From assembly GCA_002337455.1 (NCBI GenBank), contig DDGC01000023.1, forward strand, positions 110,247 to 174,246: a DNA stretch of 64,000 nucleotides. The letters are read 5' to 3'. The notes under the pieces were generated by a model. The model made no database searches, had not been told where the DNA came from, and worked only from the letters and a program-made list of their open reading frames with translations. Both the position numbers and the translations under genes were made by a program. This document shows, one piece after another, positions 41,599 through 50,316 of the stretch. The DNA is from Rhizobiales bacterium UBA1912 (GTDB lineage: Bacteria; Pseudomonadota; Alphaproteobacteria; Rhizobiales; Devosiaceae). Position 1 is the stretch's first letter, and each line of letters starts with the position of its first letter.

Positions 41599-42810
41599 CT
41601 AGAGTTCTCCATCGGCATTGGAGCGCCGATGTGTGGCATCGGGGCGGGTAAAGAGTTCAGGCAGAAGTTCGATGCCGAGACCCGGTGTATCGGGGAGCGT
41701 GATCTGGCCGTTTTTGACGATTGGCAGGGCATCGACAACTTCTGTGTACCAGCCGGTATAAAGCGCGCGCACCGATTCCTGAATGAGGGCGTTGCGGGCG
41801 TGGAGCGAGAACTGGCAGGAGGCCATGAAAACCACCGGGCCGGTGCAATCGTGCGGCGCTATAGGGATTTGCTGGGCCTCTGCCAGGGCCGCGATCTTGC
41901 GCGCTTCGGAGAGACCGCCGCACCAGGAAAGGTCGAGCATGGCGACACCTGCGACGCCGGTCGCGAGATAATCGCGGAAGGCGTGGGGGTAGGCGAGGGT
42001 TTCGGACGCGCAGATCATGGCGTCGGTGTGGGGGGCGTAGGCCTTGAGGGTATCGAGGCTGTCCATGCGCACGGGGTCTTCGTGCCAATAGGTATCGTAG
42101 GGTTTGAGCGCCCGCGCGATGCGCTGGGCGGCGGGCAGGCGCCAGAGCGAATGGAATTCGACCATGATGTCCATCTTGTCGCCGACGGCCTTGCGGATTT
42201 TCTCGAACGGTTCGAGGGCGGTCGTCAGTTCGGCAGCGGAGATGTCGAGACCGTGGGTGCGCTCGGCGGCGATATCGAACGGCCAGATCTTCATGCCGGT
42301 TATCCCCTCATCGAGAAGGGAAAGCGCGAGTTCGTCGGCGCGGTTCAAAAAGGCGTCGAGGTCTTCGTAAGGGCCGATGGGCTTGGCATCGAGGCCCCAG
42401 TTGTCGACCGACTGGGCGCGGCTGTCACGGATATAGGAATAACCCGCGCAGGTGTTGTAGGTGCGGATCGTGTCGCGGGACTTTCCGCCCAAAGCGACCG
42501 AAACAGGGACGCCCAGCGCCTTGCCGAAAATATCCCAGAGGGCGATGTCGATGGCGGAATTACCGCGGGTTTCGACCCCGGCGCCACGCCAGCCCAGATA
42601 CCCGATCAAATCGCGGTTGATCGCTTCGATCTGCAGCGGATCGCGGCCGATCAGCTTGGGCGCGACTGTTTCGTGGATATAGGCTTCGACCGCGGCGGCG
42701 CCGAGGAAGGTTTCGCCAAGGCCGGTGATGTTTTCATCGGTGCGGATAAGAACCCAGACGACGTTGCCGAACTGGCCAAGGCGCAGAGTTTCGACTTCTG
42801 TGATCTTCAT
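41599..42810 (-). CDS. Mandelate racemase/muconate lactonizing enzyme family sugar-acid dehydratase
   Basis: This 403-residue enolase-superfamily enzyme has an N-terminal capping domain and the TIM barrel. Seen are the catalytic Lys motif GMKIWPFD, the metal ligands in MVEFHS, HEDPV and CASET, and a His in APHDCTGP. These match galactonate/mannonate-type dehydratases, which remove water from sugar acids to give 2-keto-3-deoxy acids. It lies between the TRAP genes and EamA, so it acts on the imported acid. Confidence 0.9.
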   Translation of the reverse strand: MKITEVETLRLGQFGNVVWVLIRTDENITGLGETFLGAAAVEAYIHETVAPKLIGRDPLQIEAINRDLIGYLGWRGAGVETRGNSAIDIALWDIFGKALGVPVSVALGGKSRDTIRTYNTCAGYSYIRDSRAQSVDNWGLDAKPIGPYEDLDAFLNRADELALSLLDEGITGMKIWPFDIAAERTHGLDISAAELTTALEPFEKIRKAVGDKMDIMVEFHSLWRLPAAQRIARALKPYDTYWHEDPVRMDSLDTLKAYAPHTDAMICASETLAYPHAFRDYLATGVAGVAMLDLSWCGGLSEARKIAALAEAQQIPIAPHDCTGPVVFMASCQFSLHARNALIQESVRALYTGWYTEVVDALPIVKNGQITLPDTPGLGIELLPELFTRPDATHRRSNADGEL

Positions 42811-42882
42811 TGGGTCTATCCGCGAGAGAGGCGTGAAAGGGCGGAGCCGTGGCCCCGCCCATCAGCGTCGGGAGGGCGACGC

Positions 42883-43890
42883 TTACTGGCCGCGAATGGC
42901 GGCGAGTTCGGTGTTTACCCGTTCGATCACGTCGGCACCGATGGAGTCGGCGCTGCGATCGTAAACGCCGGCAACGGCTTCGCGGATTTCGGCCATTGAT
43001 TCGTCCGTGATGTCGTTGACTTCGATACCGGCGTCGATGATGCGCTGGAGCGATTCATCGGACAGGGCGCGGCTGGCGGACCGCTGGGCATCGCGGCCCA
43101 CGATGGCGCAGTCGACAAGGATCTGCTGCTCTTCTGCCGAATAGGTATCGAAGATCGGCTTGGAGAACAGAACCATGAACGGGGTATAGGCGTGACGGGT
43201 GTTGGAGACGTAATCCTGCACTTCGTAAAAGCGCGAGGTGTCGATGGTCACATAGGGATTTTCCTGGGCGTCGATGGCGCCGGTTTCCAGAGCCGTGAAC
43301 ACTTCACCGAACGCCATCGGCGTTGCGTTGGTGCCAAGGGTCTGGAAGGTGTCGAGGAAGATGTTGTTCTGCATGACGCGGACGCGCATGCCGTCAAAAT
43401 CGGCAAGGTTTTCCACCGGGCGGACCGAGTTGGAAAGGTTGCGGAACCCGTTCTCCCAATAGGCGAGATTGACCAGATTGTGCTCGGGCATCATGTCGGC
43501 CATGTACGTGCCGAATTCGCCGTCGAGCAGGGCGTCGGCTTCCTGTTCGCTGGAGAGCAGGAAGGGCAGATCGAAAACGCCGAGGGCCGGTTCGATGGCA
43601 ACTAGCGGCGAGGTCGAGGAAATGACCATTTCGAGCGTGCCCGAACGTAGGGACTGCGCCGACTGCAGATCGTCGCCGAGTGACGAGGACCAGAACGCAT
43701 TGATGGTCCATGCGCCGCCGGTGGCATCGTCAATGCATTGGGTCATGGCGTCCACGCCGTCGCCCACCGGGTGATCTTCGGCAACGCCATTGGCGATGCG
43801 GATGGTACGCTCGGAAATCTGGGCGCTGGCCGGCAGGGCCACGCTCATGGCCAGAACGGCAGCCAGCGAGGTCGTGATGATGGTTTTCAT
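42883..43890 (-). CDS. dctP: TRAP transporter substrate-binding protein DctP
   Basis: This 335-residue periplasmic protein has a signal peptide (about 1-23, ending ASAQ). The DctP fold follows, with DGMRVRVMQNNIFLDTFQTLGTNATPMAFGEVFTAL holding the conserved Arg that binds the ligand carboxylate. It captures a sugar acid or other carboxylate for DctQM. GAGGAGTAACTG precedes the ATG. Confidence 0.92.
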   Translation of the reverse strand: MKTIITTSLAAVLAMSVALPASAQISERTIRIANGVAEDHPVGDGVDAMTQCIDDATGGAWTINAFWSSSLGDDLQSAQSLRSGTLEMVISSTSPLVAIEPALGVFDLPFLLSSEQEADALLDGEFGTYMADMMPEHNLVNLAYWENGFRNLSNSVRPVENLADFDGMRVRVMQNNIFLDTFQTLGTNATPMAFGEVFTALETGAIDAQENPYVTIDTSRFYEVQDYVSNTRHAYTPFMVLFSKPIFDTYSAEEQQILVDCAIVGRDAQRSASRALSDESLQRIIDAGIEVNDITDESMAEIREAVAGVYDRSADSIGADVIERVNTELAAIRGQ

Positions 43891-43930
43891 TTTCAGTTAC
43901 TCCTCCATTGGTTTTCTGGTGAGACCGGGA

Positions 43931-45208
43931 TCAGCGCAGCCAGCTAAGCGGCGTGAGCACGATTTCGGGGAACATAACGAGCAGGGCCAGCACGATGATT
44001 TGGGACAGGATGAACGGCAGGACGCCATACACCACCTTGCCCATGGGTACGCGCGAGACCCCGCTGACCACGTTGAGCACTACGCCAACCGGCGGAGTGA
44101 TCAGCGAGATGCAGGTGGTCATCACAAAGATGATGCCGAAATAGATGGGATCGATGTCTGCCGCCCGGATCATTGGCATGAGCACGGGGGCAAAGATCAG
44201 GATGGTCGGGGCCAGATCGAGCACCATGCCCACGACAAGCAGCAACAGAACGATGCACAGCATCAAAAGCTTTGGATTGTCGATGAAGGGCTGGACGAGG
44301 CTGACGAGCTGGTTGGGAATATTGGCCGAAGTGATGAGCCAGGACGTGACCAGCGCGGCAGCAACCAGGAACATGACGATCGAGGTGGTCTTGGCGGCGT
44401 TGACGAACACCCGGTAAAGGCTGGCCCAGGTCAGCTCGCGATAAACGACGCCGCCGACGAACAGTGCATAAACGGCAGCAGTCACCGCCGCTTCGGTGGG
44501 CGTGAAGACCCCGAACCGGATGCCGGCCAGGATGATGACGGGCATGAACAGCGCCCAAACGGCGGCGCCGGCGGCCTTGAAGCGCTCCTTGCCCGAGCTT
44601 TTGGGCAGGGCGGCCACCTTTTCCTTGCGAGCAACGAAGCCCCACATGGCAGCGAGGGCCAGCGCCATCATCAGGCCCGGCACGATGCCGCCCAGAAACA
44701 GGCCGGTGATCGAGACGTTGGCGGCAACGCCAAAGATGATGTAGGCGAGCGAGGGCGGAATGACCGGGGCGACAATGCCGCCCGAGGCCATGAGGCCGGC
44801 GGCGCGTGGCACATTGTAACCGGCGTCGCGCATCATGGGCACGAGAATGGCGGCAAGCGCTGCGGAATCGGCGGCGGCCGACCCCGACATCGACGCCATG
44901 ATGACGGCGGCCATGACGGCTACGAAGCCCAGACCGCCTCTTATGTGCCCCACGCAGGTGACGGCGAAATGGACGATGCGGCGCGACAGCCCGCCCGCGT
45001 TCATCAATTCGCCGGCCAGAAGGAAAAAGGGGATGGCCAGAAGCGTGAAGGTGTTGGCACCGGTGATCAATTGCTGGGCAATGATCTGGGTGTTGAAGAT
45101 GCCCATGTAGGACATCAGAACGATGCCGGTGGTCAGAAGCGCAAATGCGACCGGCAGGCCGATGGCGAGGGTGCCGAACAGCGAGCCAAGGAAGACCAGA
45201 ATGATCAT
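43931..45208 (-). CDS. dctM: TRAP transporter large permease DctM
   Basis: A 425-residue membrane protein with about 12 segments and family signatures PFFLLAGELMNAGGLSRRI and GIIFVMTTCISLITPPVGVVL. It uses the sodium gradient to move the ligand from DctP. Its start overlaps the DctQ stop by 4 bp. Confidence 0.93.
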   Translation of the reverse strand: MIILVFLGSLFGTLAIGLPVAFALLTTGIVLMSYMGIFNTQIIAQQLITGANTFTLLAIPFFLLAGELMNAGGLSRRIVHFAVTCVGHIRGGLGFVAVMAAVIMASMSGSAAADSAALAAILVPMMRDAGYNVPRAAGLMASGGIVAPVIPPSLAYIIFGVAANVSITGLFLGGIVPGLMMALALAAMWGFVARKEKVAALPKSSGKERFKAAGAAVWALFMPVIILAGIRFGVFTPTEAAVTAAVYALFVGGVVYRELTWASLYRVFVNAAKTTSIVMFLVAAALVTSWLITSANIPNQLVSLVQPFIDNPKLLMLCIVLLLLVVGMVLDLAPTILIFAPVLMPMIRAADIDPIYFGIIFVMTTCISLITPPVGVVLNVVSGVSRVPMGKVVYGVLPFILSQIIVLALLVMFPEIVLTPLSWLR

Positions 45209-45738
45209 ATGGCGCGCTCCACCGGCTGGTTTTCTTCATACTCGCCAGCAAAGCGGGCAATGTCGGCGTCGGTGACGCGACCGGTGACGATTTCGAAGAT
45301 GCGGAACAGGGCGATCAGACCGATGCCCAGCGACGTGAAATAGCCAACGCCATAGACCCAGATCATCGACATGCCGACCACAGCGGCGGTCATCGAGGCG
45401 TTGATGGGGTGCTGAACCCAGGTGCCGTGGAAAAACACCACTGCGGTCATCAAGATGATGATGTTGGTGATCAGCATGCAGGCAACCCGCCCGCGGCGGC
45501 CGAACAGCCGCACGATGGTTTCCACCCCGATATGGCCATGGTCCTTGAAGGCCAGGACCGCGCCGATGAAGGTGAGCCAGACAAAGAAATAGCGGCTCAT
45601 TTCCTCAGAGAAATTCAAGCCGCTGTTAAAGCCGTACCGGAGCACGACGTTGGTCGCGACCATGATGACCATGCCCAGCAGGAGCCCGGCCAAAACGAAC
45701 TCGATCACTTTGACAATGATGCTGATGGCCCTAGTCAT
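45205..45738 (-). CDS. dctQ: TRAP transporter small permease DctQ
   Basis: A 177-residue membrane protein with four segments and the DctQ signature SEEMSRYFFVWLTFIGAVLAFKDHGHIGVE. The start is unclear: a frame from 45774 gives 12 more residues, but the good GGAGGAGA site points to an ATG at 45781 in another frame. That short frame ends TAG just past the ATG at 45738, so coupled restart at 45738 is favoured. A tandem 7-bp duplication lies between the two ATGs. Confidence 0.88.
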   Translation of the reverse strand: MTRAISIIVKVIEFVLAGLLLGMVIMVATNVVLRYGFNSGLNFSEEMSRYFFVWLTFIGAVLAFKDHGHIGVETIVRLFGRRGRVACMLITNIIILMTAVVFFHGTWVQHPINASMTAAVVGMSMIWVYGVGYFTSLGIGLIALFRIFEIVTGRVTDADIARFAGEYEENQPVERAI

Positions 45739-45781
45739 GAGCGGGTGTCCCCGCCCATGCCCAAAATTGCGCATTGCGCAT
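45731..45781 (-). CDS. 16-codon leader frame ahead of dctQ
   Basis: ATG at 45781 has a GGAGGAGACCTGAAC ribosome site and runs 16 codons to a TAG that overlaps the internal dctQ ATG. It could serve as a coupling leader. It may equally be an accident of the 7-bp tandem duplication TGCGCAT (45768-45781). Confidence 0.35.
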   Translation of the reverse strand: MRNAQFWAWAGTPAHD

Positions 45782-45884
45782 GTTCAGGTCTCCTCCCATA
45801 GCGCACTCGATGGAGGCGCTGTAATAGCGTCGGCGGGGCGGCAGTTTTTGGTGCCGTTCACGAGCCGTCTGGACAAAGGCTTAA

Positions 45885-45907
45885 ATGATAGCGTATGTCA
45901 TTGTCAA
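45885..45907 (-). promoter_or_regulatory. TRAP operon promoter with LacI-type dyad
   Basis: On the - strand, TTGACA (45907-45902) is a consensus -35. The dyad ATGATAgcgtaTGTCAT (45885-45901) sits directly behind it, where the spacer would be. A LacI-family gene diverges 46 bp away on the + strand. Repression of dctQMP by that regulator, and of its own gene, is inferred. Confidence 0.65.
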
Positions 45908-45946
45908 CGGTGTGCCGCACTGCAATGAGCGCGCTGGAGGGAGATA

Positions 45947-46972
45947 GTGGGTAAAAAAGACAATATTTACAGGGCTGTAACGCTAAAAGATGTGGCCGCT
46001 GCGGCCGATGTCAGCGTTATCACAGCTTCACGGGCACTGCGCACGCCGGATATTGTTTCCGGCAAGGTACGCGAACGCGTTCAAGAGGCTGTTGATGCGC
46101 TCGGATACGCGCCAAACCAGGCGGCGCGGGCGCTCGCTTCAGCCACCACATCGACAATCGGCGTGCTGATCCCTTCGGTGACCAATCTGGTTTTTTCCGA
46201 CGTGATGCGCGGGATCTACGATGCCGTTGAAGGCACACCCTATCAGGTGCAGCTGGGCAATACGCGCTACACCAATCGCAAGGAAGAAGAGCTGCTCAGG
46301 GTGTTTGCCGCCCAGCGGCCGGCGGGCTTGATCGTTTCAGGGATCGACCAGTCGCAGACGGCGCGGGCCCTTTTGGAAAGTTTTGGCTGTCCGGTGGTCC
46401 AGATCATGGATATCGGGCCCGACCCCATCGACATGATGATCGGCTTCGATCACCGCGAGGGCGGACGGGCGGCGGTGCGTCATCTCATTGCAAACGGATA
46501 CCGCCGTATCGGGTTTATCGGGGCGCGCATGGACCCGAGGGCGCAACGGCGGCTCGACGGCTACAGCGAAGTGCTGCATGCCGAAGGGCTTTATGACGAA
46601 CGCCTGATCCTGACGTCGCCGCAAGCGTCCTCGGTGGTGCGGGGGAGCGAGATGTTTGCCGATTTCCTCGGGCTGGTGCCCGACGCGGACGCTGTGTTCT
46701 GCAACAATGACGACATGGCGCTGGGTGCGCTGTTCGAGTGCCAGAGGCGGCATATCCGCGTGCCGACCCAGTTCGGGATCATGGGGTATAACGACCTCGA
46801 TTATACGGCGGTGAGCAACCCGACGGTCTCATCGATCCGCACCCTGCGCTACGACATGGGTTATCGGGCCATCGAGATGATTATCGCTGCGTCCAAAGGC
46901 GAGCGGCCCGATCCGGCGGTTGTCGATGTGGGGTACGAGCTCAAGGCCCGTCAGAGTACGGACCGCAGATAA
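45947..46972 (+). CDS. LacI-family transcription regulator (sugar-acid type)
   Basis: This 341-residue protein has an N-terminal LacI helix-turn-helix (TLKDVAAAADVSVITASRAL, then hinge APNQAARALAS). The periplasmic-binding-like effector domain follows, with IGVLIPSVTNLVFSDVMRGI. The start is GTG at 45947 with GGAGGGAGATA before it. It diverges from the TRAP operon, and the site at 45885-45901 lies between them. Its relatives often respond to gluconate-like acids. Confidence 0.9.
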   Translation: MGKKDNIYRAVTLKDVAAAADVSVITASRALRTPDIVSGKVRERVQEAVDALGYAPNQAARALASATTSTIGVLIPSVTNLVFSDVMRGIYDAVEGTPYQVQLGNTRYTNRKEEELLRVFAAQRPAGLIVSGIDQSQTARALLESFGCPVVQIMDIGPDPIDMMIGFDHREGGRAAVRHLIANGYRRIGFIGARMDPRAQRRLDGYSEVLHAEGLYDERLILTSPQASSVVRGSEMFADFLGLVPDADAVFCNNDDMALGALFECQRRHIRVPTQFGIMGYNDLDYTAVSNPTVSSIRTLRYDMGYRAIEMIIAASKGERPDPAVVDVGYELKARQSTDRR

Positions 46973-47003
46973 AAACCGAGATTCCGGGAGGACAGATCAA
47001 ACA

Positions 47004-47993
47004 ATGAATATCCTGATTATCGGGGCCGCCGGCATGGTCGGACGCAAGCTTACGGACGCGCTTGTCGCATCGGGCACATTGGCGGGCAAGCCGATCGAGG
47101 CGCTAACGCTGGTCGATGTGATCGAGCCCGAAATGCCGCAGATGGACGGTGTGGACCTCACCACACGAGCTATCGACATTGCCGATCCAAGCGCGGCCGA
47201 AACGCTGATCGCCGAGCGGCCCGACGTGATCTTTCATCTCGCTGCGATTGTTTCGGGCGAGGCCGAGCTCGATTTCGAAAAGGGCTACGCCATCAATCTC
47301 GATGGCACGCGGTATCTGTTCGAGGCGATCCGGCAGGTGGGGAAGAGCGAACCCTATTGTCCGCGTTTTGTTTTTACCTCCTCGATTGCAGTGTTCGGTG
47401 CGCCGTTTCCCGACAAGATCGGGGACGAGTTTTTCCAGACGCCGCGTACCAGCTACGGCACGCAAAAAGCCATCGGGGAATTGCTGCTGGCCGATTATTC
47501 GCGGCGCGGGATTCTCGATGGGGTGGGCATCAGGCTGCCGACCATCTGTATTCGTCCGGGCAAGCCCAACAAGGCCGCCTCGGGGTTCTTTTCTTCAATC
47601 CTGCGCGAGCCGCTGATGGGGCTCGAGGCCGTGTTGCCGGTCAGCGAGGATGCGCGGCACTGGCACGCCAGCCCCCGCGCGGCTGTGGGGTTTTTGATCC
47701 ATGCGGCAGAAATGGATACCGCGGCGCTCGGGGTGCGGCGGAGTCTCAACATGCCGGGGCTATCGGCGACGGTGGGTGAGCAGATCGAGGCGCTGCGACG
47801 TGTGGCCGGAGACGAGGCAGTCAAGCTGATCCGGCGCGAACCCGATACCATGACCGCCGAGATGGTCGAGGGCTGGGCCAAGGATTTCGACGCATCGCGG
47901 GCGCTATCGCTTGGGTTTGTGGCCGAATCTTCGTTCGATGAGATCATCGCCATCCATATCGAGGACGAACTGGGCGGGGAGCTGCCGAAATGA
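47004..47993 (+). CDS. NAD-dependent epimerase/dehydratase family protein, D-erythronate dehydrogenase-like
   Basis: This 329-residue extended-SDR protein has an N-terminal GAAGMVGRKL nucleotide loop, catalytic YGTQK, and the segment FHLAAIVSGEAELDFEKGY typical of DenD-type dehydrogenases of four-carbon sugar acids. It lacks an obvious UDP-sugar site. It precedes a coupled SDR gene. Its most likely substrate is D-erythronate or another aldonate; UDP-uronate-type epimerisation cannot be excluded. Confidence 0.82.
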   Translation: MNILIIGAAGMVGRKLTDALVASGTLAGKPIEALTLVDVIEPEMPQMDGVDLTTRAIDIADPSAAETLIAERPDVIFHLAAIVSGEAELDFEKGYAINLDGTRYLFEAIRQVGKSEPYCPRFVFTSSIAVFGAPFPDKIGDEFFQTPRTSYGTQKAIGELLLADYSRRGILDGVGIRLPTICIRPGKPNKAASGFFSSILREPLMGLEAVLPVSEDARHWHASPRAAVGFLIHAAEMDTAALGVRRSLNMPGLSATVGEQIEALRRVAGDEAVKLIRREPDTMTAEMVEGWAKDFDASRALSLGFVAESSFDEIIAIHIEDELGGELPK

Positions 47994-48736
47994 AAATTGC
48001 AATCGTGACCGGTGGCGGCACCGGGGTGGGCAAGGCGATTGCCAAGGCGCTTTACGCTGATGGATTTGCCATCGCGCTGTTCGGGCGGCGGCAGGAGGTG
48101 CTTGAGGCGACGGCCGCAGAGATCGATGCGGGCGGCGAAAAGGTTCAGGCGGTGTCTGTGGACATTGGCGACAGGGCCGCAGTCGAGGCGGCGTTCGAGA
48201 CGGTGATCGCCCGATGGGGGCGGCTCGATCTGCTGGTCAACAATGCGGGAATGAACGCGCCTTCGGTGGCGCTGGAAGATGTCTCGGCGGCGCAGTGGGA
48301 TCAGGTGGTCGGGGCGAATTTGTCGGGGGCGTTTTTCTGCACCCAGTTCGCGTTCCGCCAGTTCAAGGCGCAGAGCCCGCAGGGTGGGCGGATCATCAAC
48401 AACGGTTCGATTTCGGCCACAACGCCGCGTCCGCAATCGGCGCCCTATGCGGCGACCAAGCACGCAATCACGGGGCTTACCAAGGCGTCGGCGCTCGACG
48501 GGCGGCCGTTCAACATTGCGGTGGGGCAGATCGACATCGGCAATGCGTCCACGGATATGACGACGCGGATGTCTTCGGGCGTGTTGCAGGCCGATGGGTC
48601 GATGGCGGTGGAGCCGACGATCGATGCGGGCCATATCGCTAGGGCTGTGAGCTATATGGCGGGACTGCCGCTGGAGGCCAATACTTTGACCATGACGGTG
48701 ATGGCGACCCAGATGCCGTTTGTCGGTCGGGGGTAG
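47990..48736 (+). CDS. Short-chain dehydrogenase/reductase
   Basis: A 248-residue SDR with TGGGTGVGKAIAKAL, NNAGMNAPS, Ser in NNGSISAT, and YAATK. It overlaps the epimerase-like gene by 4 bp and lies upstream of a FAH-family gene, so it probably oxidises a sugar-acid intermediate. The C-terminal end (TMTVMATQMPFVGRG) differs from the usual VDGG ending of SDRs. Confidence 0.85.
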   Translation: MKIAIVTGGGTGVGKAIAKALYADGFAIALFGRRQEVLEATAAEIDAGGEKVQAVSVDIGDRAAVEAAFETVIARWGRLDLLVNNAGMNAPSVALEDVSAAQWDQVVGANLSGAFFCTQFAFRQFKAQSPQGGRIINNGSISATTPRPQSAPYAATKHAITGLTKASALDGRPFNIAVGQIDIGNASTDMTTRMSSGVLQADGSMAVEPTIDAGHIARAVSYMAGLPLEANTLTMTVMATQMPFVGRG

Positions 48737-48748
48737 GATGCGCCGATC

Positions 48749-48864
48749 TTCAGGCCATGAAGGGCTGCGAAGGGCGATTTGCTGCACTTCCGGTACTCAC
48801 GTACTGCAGGTACGCTCCGTTCCGGTTCTCGCAAACCACCCTTCTCGCTCCATCCTGACCTGAA
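48749..48864 (+). repeat. ~115-bp hairpin intergenic repeat, copy 1
   Basis: The core CTTCCGGTACTCACGTAC and the opposed GTACGCTCCGTTCCGG form a hairpin. The outer ends TTCAGG and CCTGAA are inverted. Copies 2 (54521-54633) and 3 (57167-57286) share the core and the closing CTCGC...CGCTCCA(C/T)CCTGACCTGAA-like tail. It sits directly before a FAH-family gene. Confidence 0.8.
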
Positions 48865-48903
48865 CCTCGGCACATCCTGGGAGCAAGAGAACTGGAGATG
48901 GCA

Positions 48904-50031
48904 ATGGGCATTTTTGACGAAGGCGTATTTCTGGGCCGCGTGCGGCTGGATGGCAGAGGGTATCCGCGCATTGTGACGGTGCGGGAGGGCAAGGTTGTCG
49001 ACATCACAGCCAGGGCCGCGCCGACGGTGCGGGATATCTGCGAGATGGACGATCCGGTTGGCTATGTGAAGGCGGCGCCGGGCGAGGCGGTTGCAGATAT
49101 TGACGCGTTGCTGGCGGGCACGGCGGACGGCGTGACGCTGCTTTCGCCGGTCGATCTGCAGGCGGTGAAAGCGTCGGGGGTGACGTTTGTTGTCAGCCTG
49201 CTCGAGCGGGTGATCGAGGAACAGGCCAAGGGCGATGCGGGGCGGGCCGATGCGCTTCGGGGGGAAATTCTCGAACTGATCGGGGAGGACCTTTCGCAAT
49301 TGGTGCCGGGTTCGGACGCGGCGATGGCGGTCAAGGCCAAGCTAATCGAAAAGGGCGTGTGGAGCCAATATCTCGAAGTGGGGATCGGGCCGGATGCGGA
49401 AATCTTCACCAAATGCCAGCCCATGGCCAGCGTGGGGCACGGGGCCGATGTGGGGCTGCATCCGATTTCGACCTGGAACAATCCCGAGCCCGAAGTGGCG
49501 CTGATCGTTTCGTCAGAGGGCAAAATCGTTGGAGCGACGCTGGGCAATGACGTCAATCTGCGCGACGTCGAGGGGCGCTCGGCGCTGCTGTTGGGCAAGG
49601 CAAAAGACAACAACGCCTCGGCGTCGCTGGGGCCGTTCATCCGGCTGTTCGATGGGGATTTCTCGCTCGACAGCGTCAAACAGATGGATGTTGCGCTCGA
49701 GGTTTCCGGCCAGGATGGATTCACGCTCAGCGGCCATTCGTCGATGAGCCAGATTTCGCGGACGCCGGAATCGCTGGTGGCGGCGGCGCTGGGGAGCCAT
49801 CACCAATATCCGGACGGGTTGGCGCTCTATCTGGGGACGATGTTTGCGCCGGTGCAGGATCGCGATGGGGCCGGGCAGGGGTTTACCCACAAGCTGGGCG
49901 ATGTGGTGACGATTTCGACACCGACCCTGGGGGCGCTGGTCAATACTGTGCGGCTTTCGACTGAGTGCGCGCCATGGACCTATGGGCCAAGGGCGTTGAT
50001 GGGTGATCTGGCCGGGGCTGGATTGCTTTAG
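48904..50031 (+). CDS. FAH-family protein, long form (second copy)
   Basis: This 375-residue FAH-fold protein has NNPEPEVALIVSS with the metal-binding acidic pair and GNDVNLRDVEGRSALLLGKAKDNNA, as in the protein at 23343-24539. It is a paralogue with a slightly shorter N-terminus. The start at 48904 is preferred over 48898 because GGAG then lies 6-7 nt before it. It probably acts on a 2-keto-3-deoxy or diketo sugar acid produced by neighbouring dehydrogenases. Confidence 0.85.
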   Translation: MGIFDEGVFLGRVRLDGRGYPRIVTVREGKVVDITARAAPTVRDICEMDDPVGYVKAAPGEAVADIDALLAGTADGVTLLSPVDLQAVKASGVTFVVSLLERVIEEQAKGDAGRADALRGEILELIGEDLSQLVPGSDAAMAVKAKLIEKGVWSQYLEVGIGPDAEIFTKCQPMASVGHGADVGLHPISTWNNPEPEVALIVSSEGKIVGATLGNDVNLRDVEGRSALLLGKAKDNNASASLGPFIRLFDGDFSLDSVKQMDVALEVSGQDGFTLSGHSSMSQISRTPESLVAAALGSHHQYPDGLALYLGTMFAPVQDRDGAGQGFTHKLGDVVTISTPTLGALVNTVRLSTECAPWTYGPRALMGDLAGAGLL

Positions 50032-50084
50032 GTTGAATTGACATTCAGGTGGTTTTGGCAACTTCCGTCACCATCTCCACCGAT

Positions 50085-50183
50085 GTCATCCCGGGCGAAG
50101 ACCCGGGATCCAGTAGCCGGTAGTGCTGGCGGTTCTGTCTCAAGCGCTGAGTGTACTGGACCCCGGCTCAGGGCCGGGGTGAC
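50085..50183. repeat. Palindromic intergenic repeat (GTCATCCCGGG type)
   Basis: GTCATCCCGGGCGAAGACCC at one end is matched by GGCTCAGGGCCGGGGTGAC at the other, forming two hairpins: CCCGGG...CCCGGG at left and CCCCGG...CCGGGG at right. The outer GTCA/TGAC ends are inverted. This type of element is common in alphaproteobacterial intergenic DNA. It fills the gap between the FAH gene and the second LacI gene. Confidence 0.75.
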
Positions 50184-50281
50184 GGAGGTGCTTTTGGAAG
50201 GTCGGAGCTTTCAGGTAAATGCCGATTGGTCCTAAGGCCCCTACCCGGTTGCCATTTGCCGCTGCGCTTGCCATCTTGTTC

Positions 50282-50295
50282 TTAGATCGATCTAA
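50282..50295. promoter_or_regulatory. LacI-type operator upstream of the second LacI gene
   Basis: TTAGATCGATCTAA is a perfect 14-bp palindrome 22 bp before the regulator start. The same sequence core recurs at 51382-51397 in front of the ABC operon, so this regulator probably controls itself and the transporter. Confidence 0.75.
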
Positions 50296-50316
50296 CACCA
50301 TGAGATCGGGGGGAGG

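Noticed and set aside
43790..45343. A + strand frame of over 500 codons opposite the TRAP genes
   Set aside because: It is mirrored by DctM and DctQ with intact family motifs; its His/Gln/Asp-rich composition is an antisense artefact.
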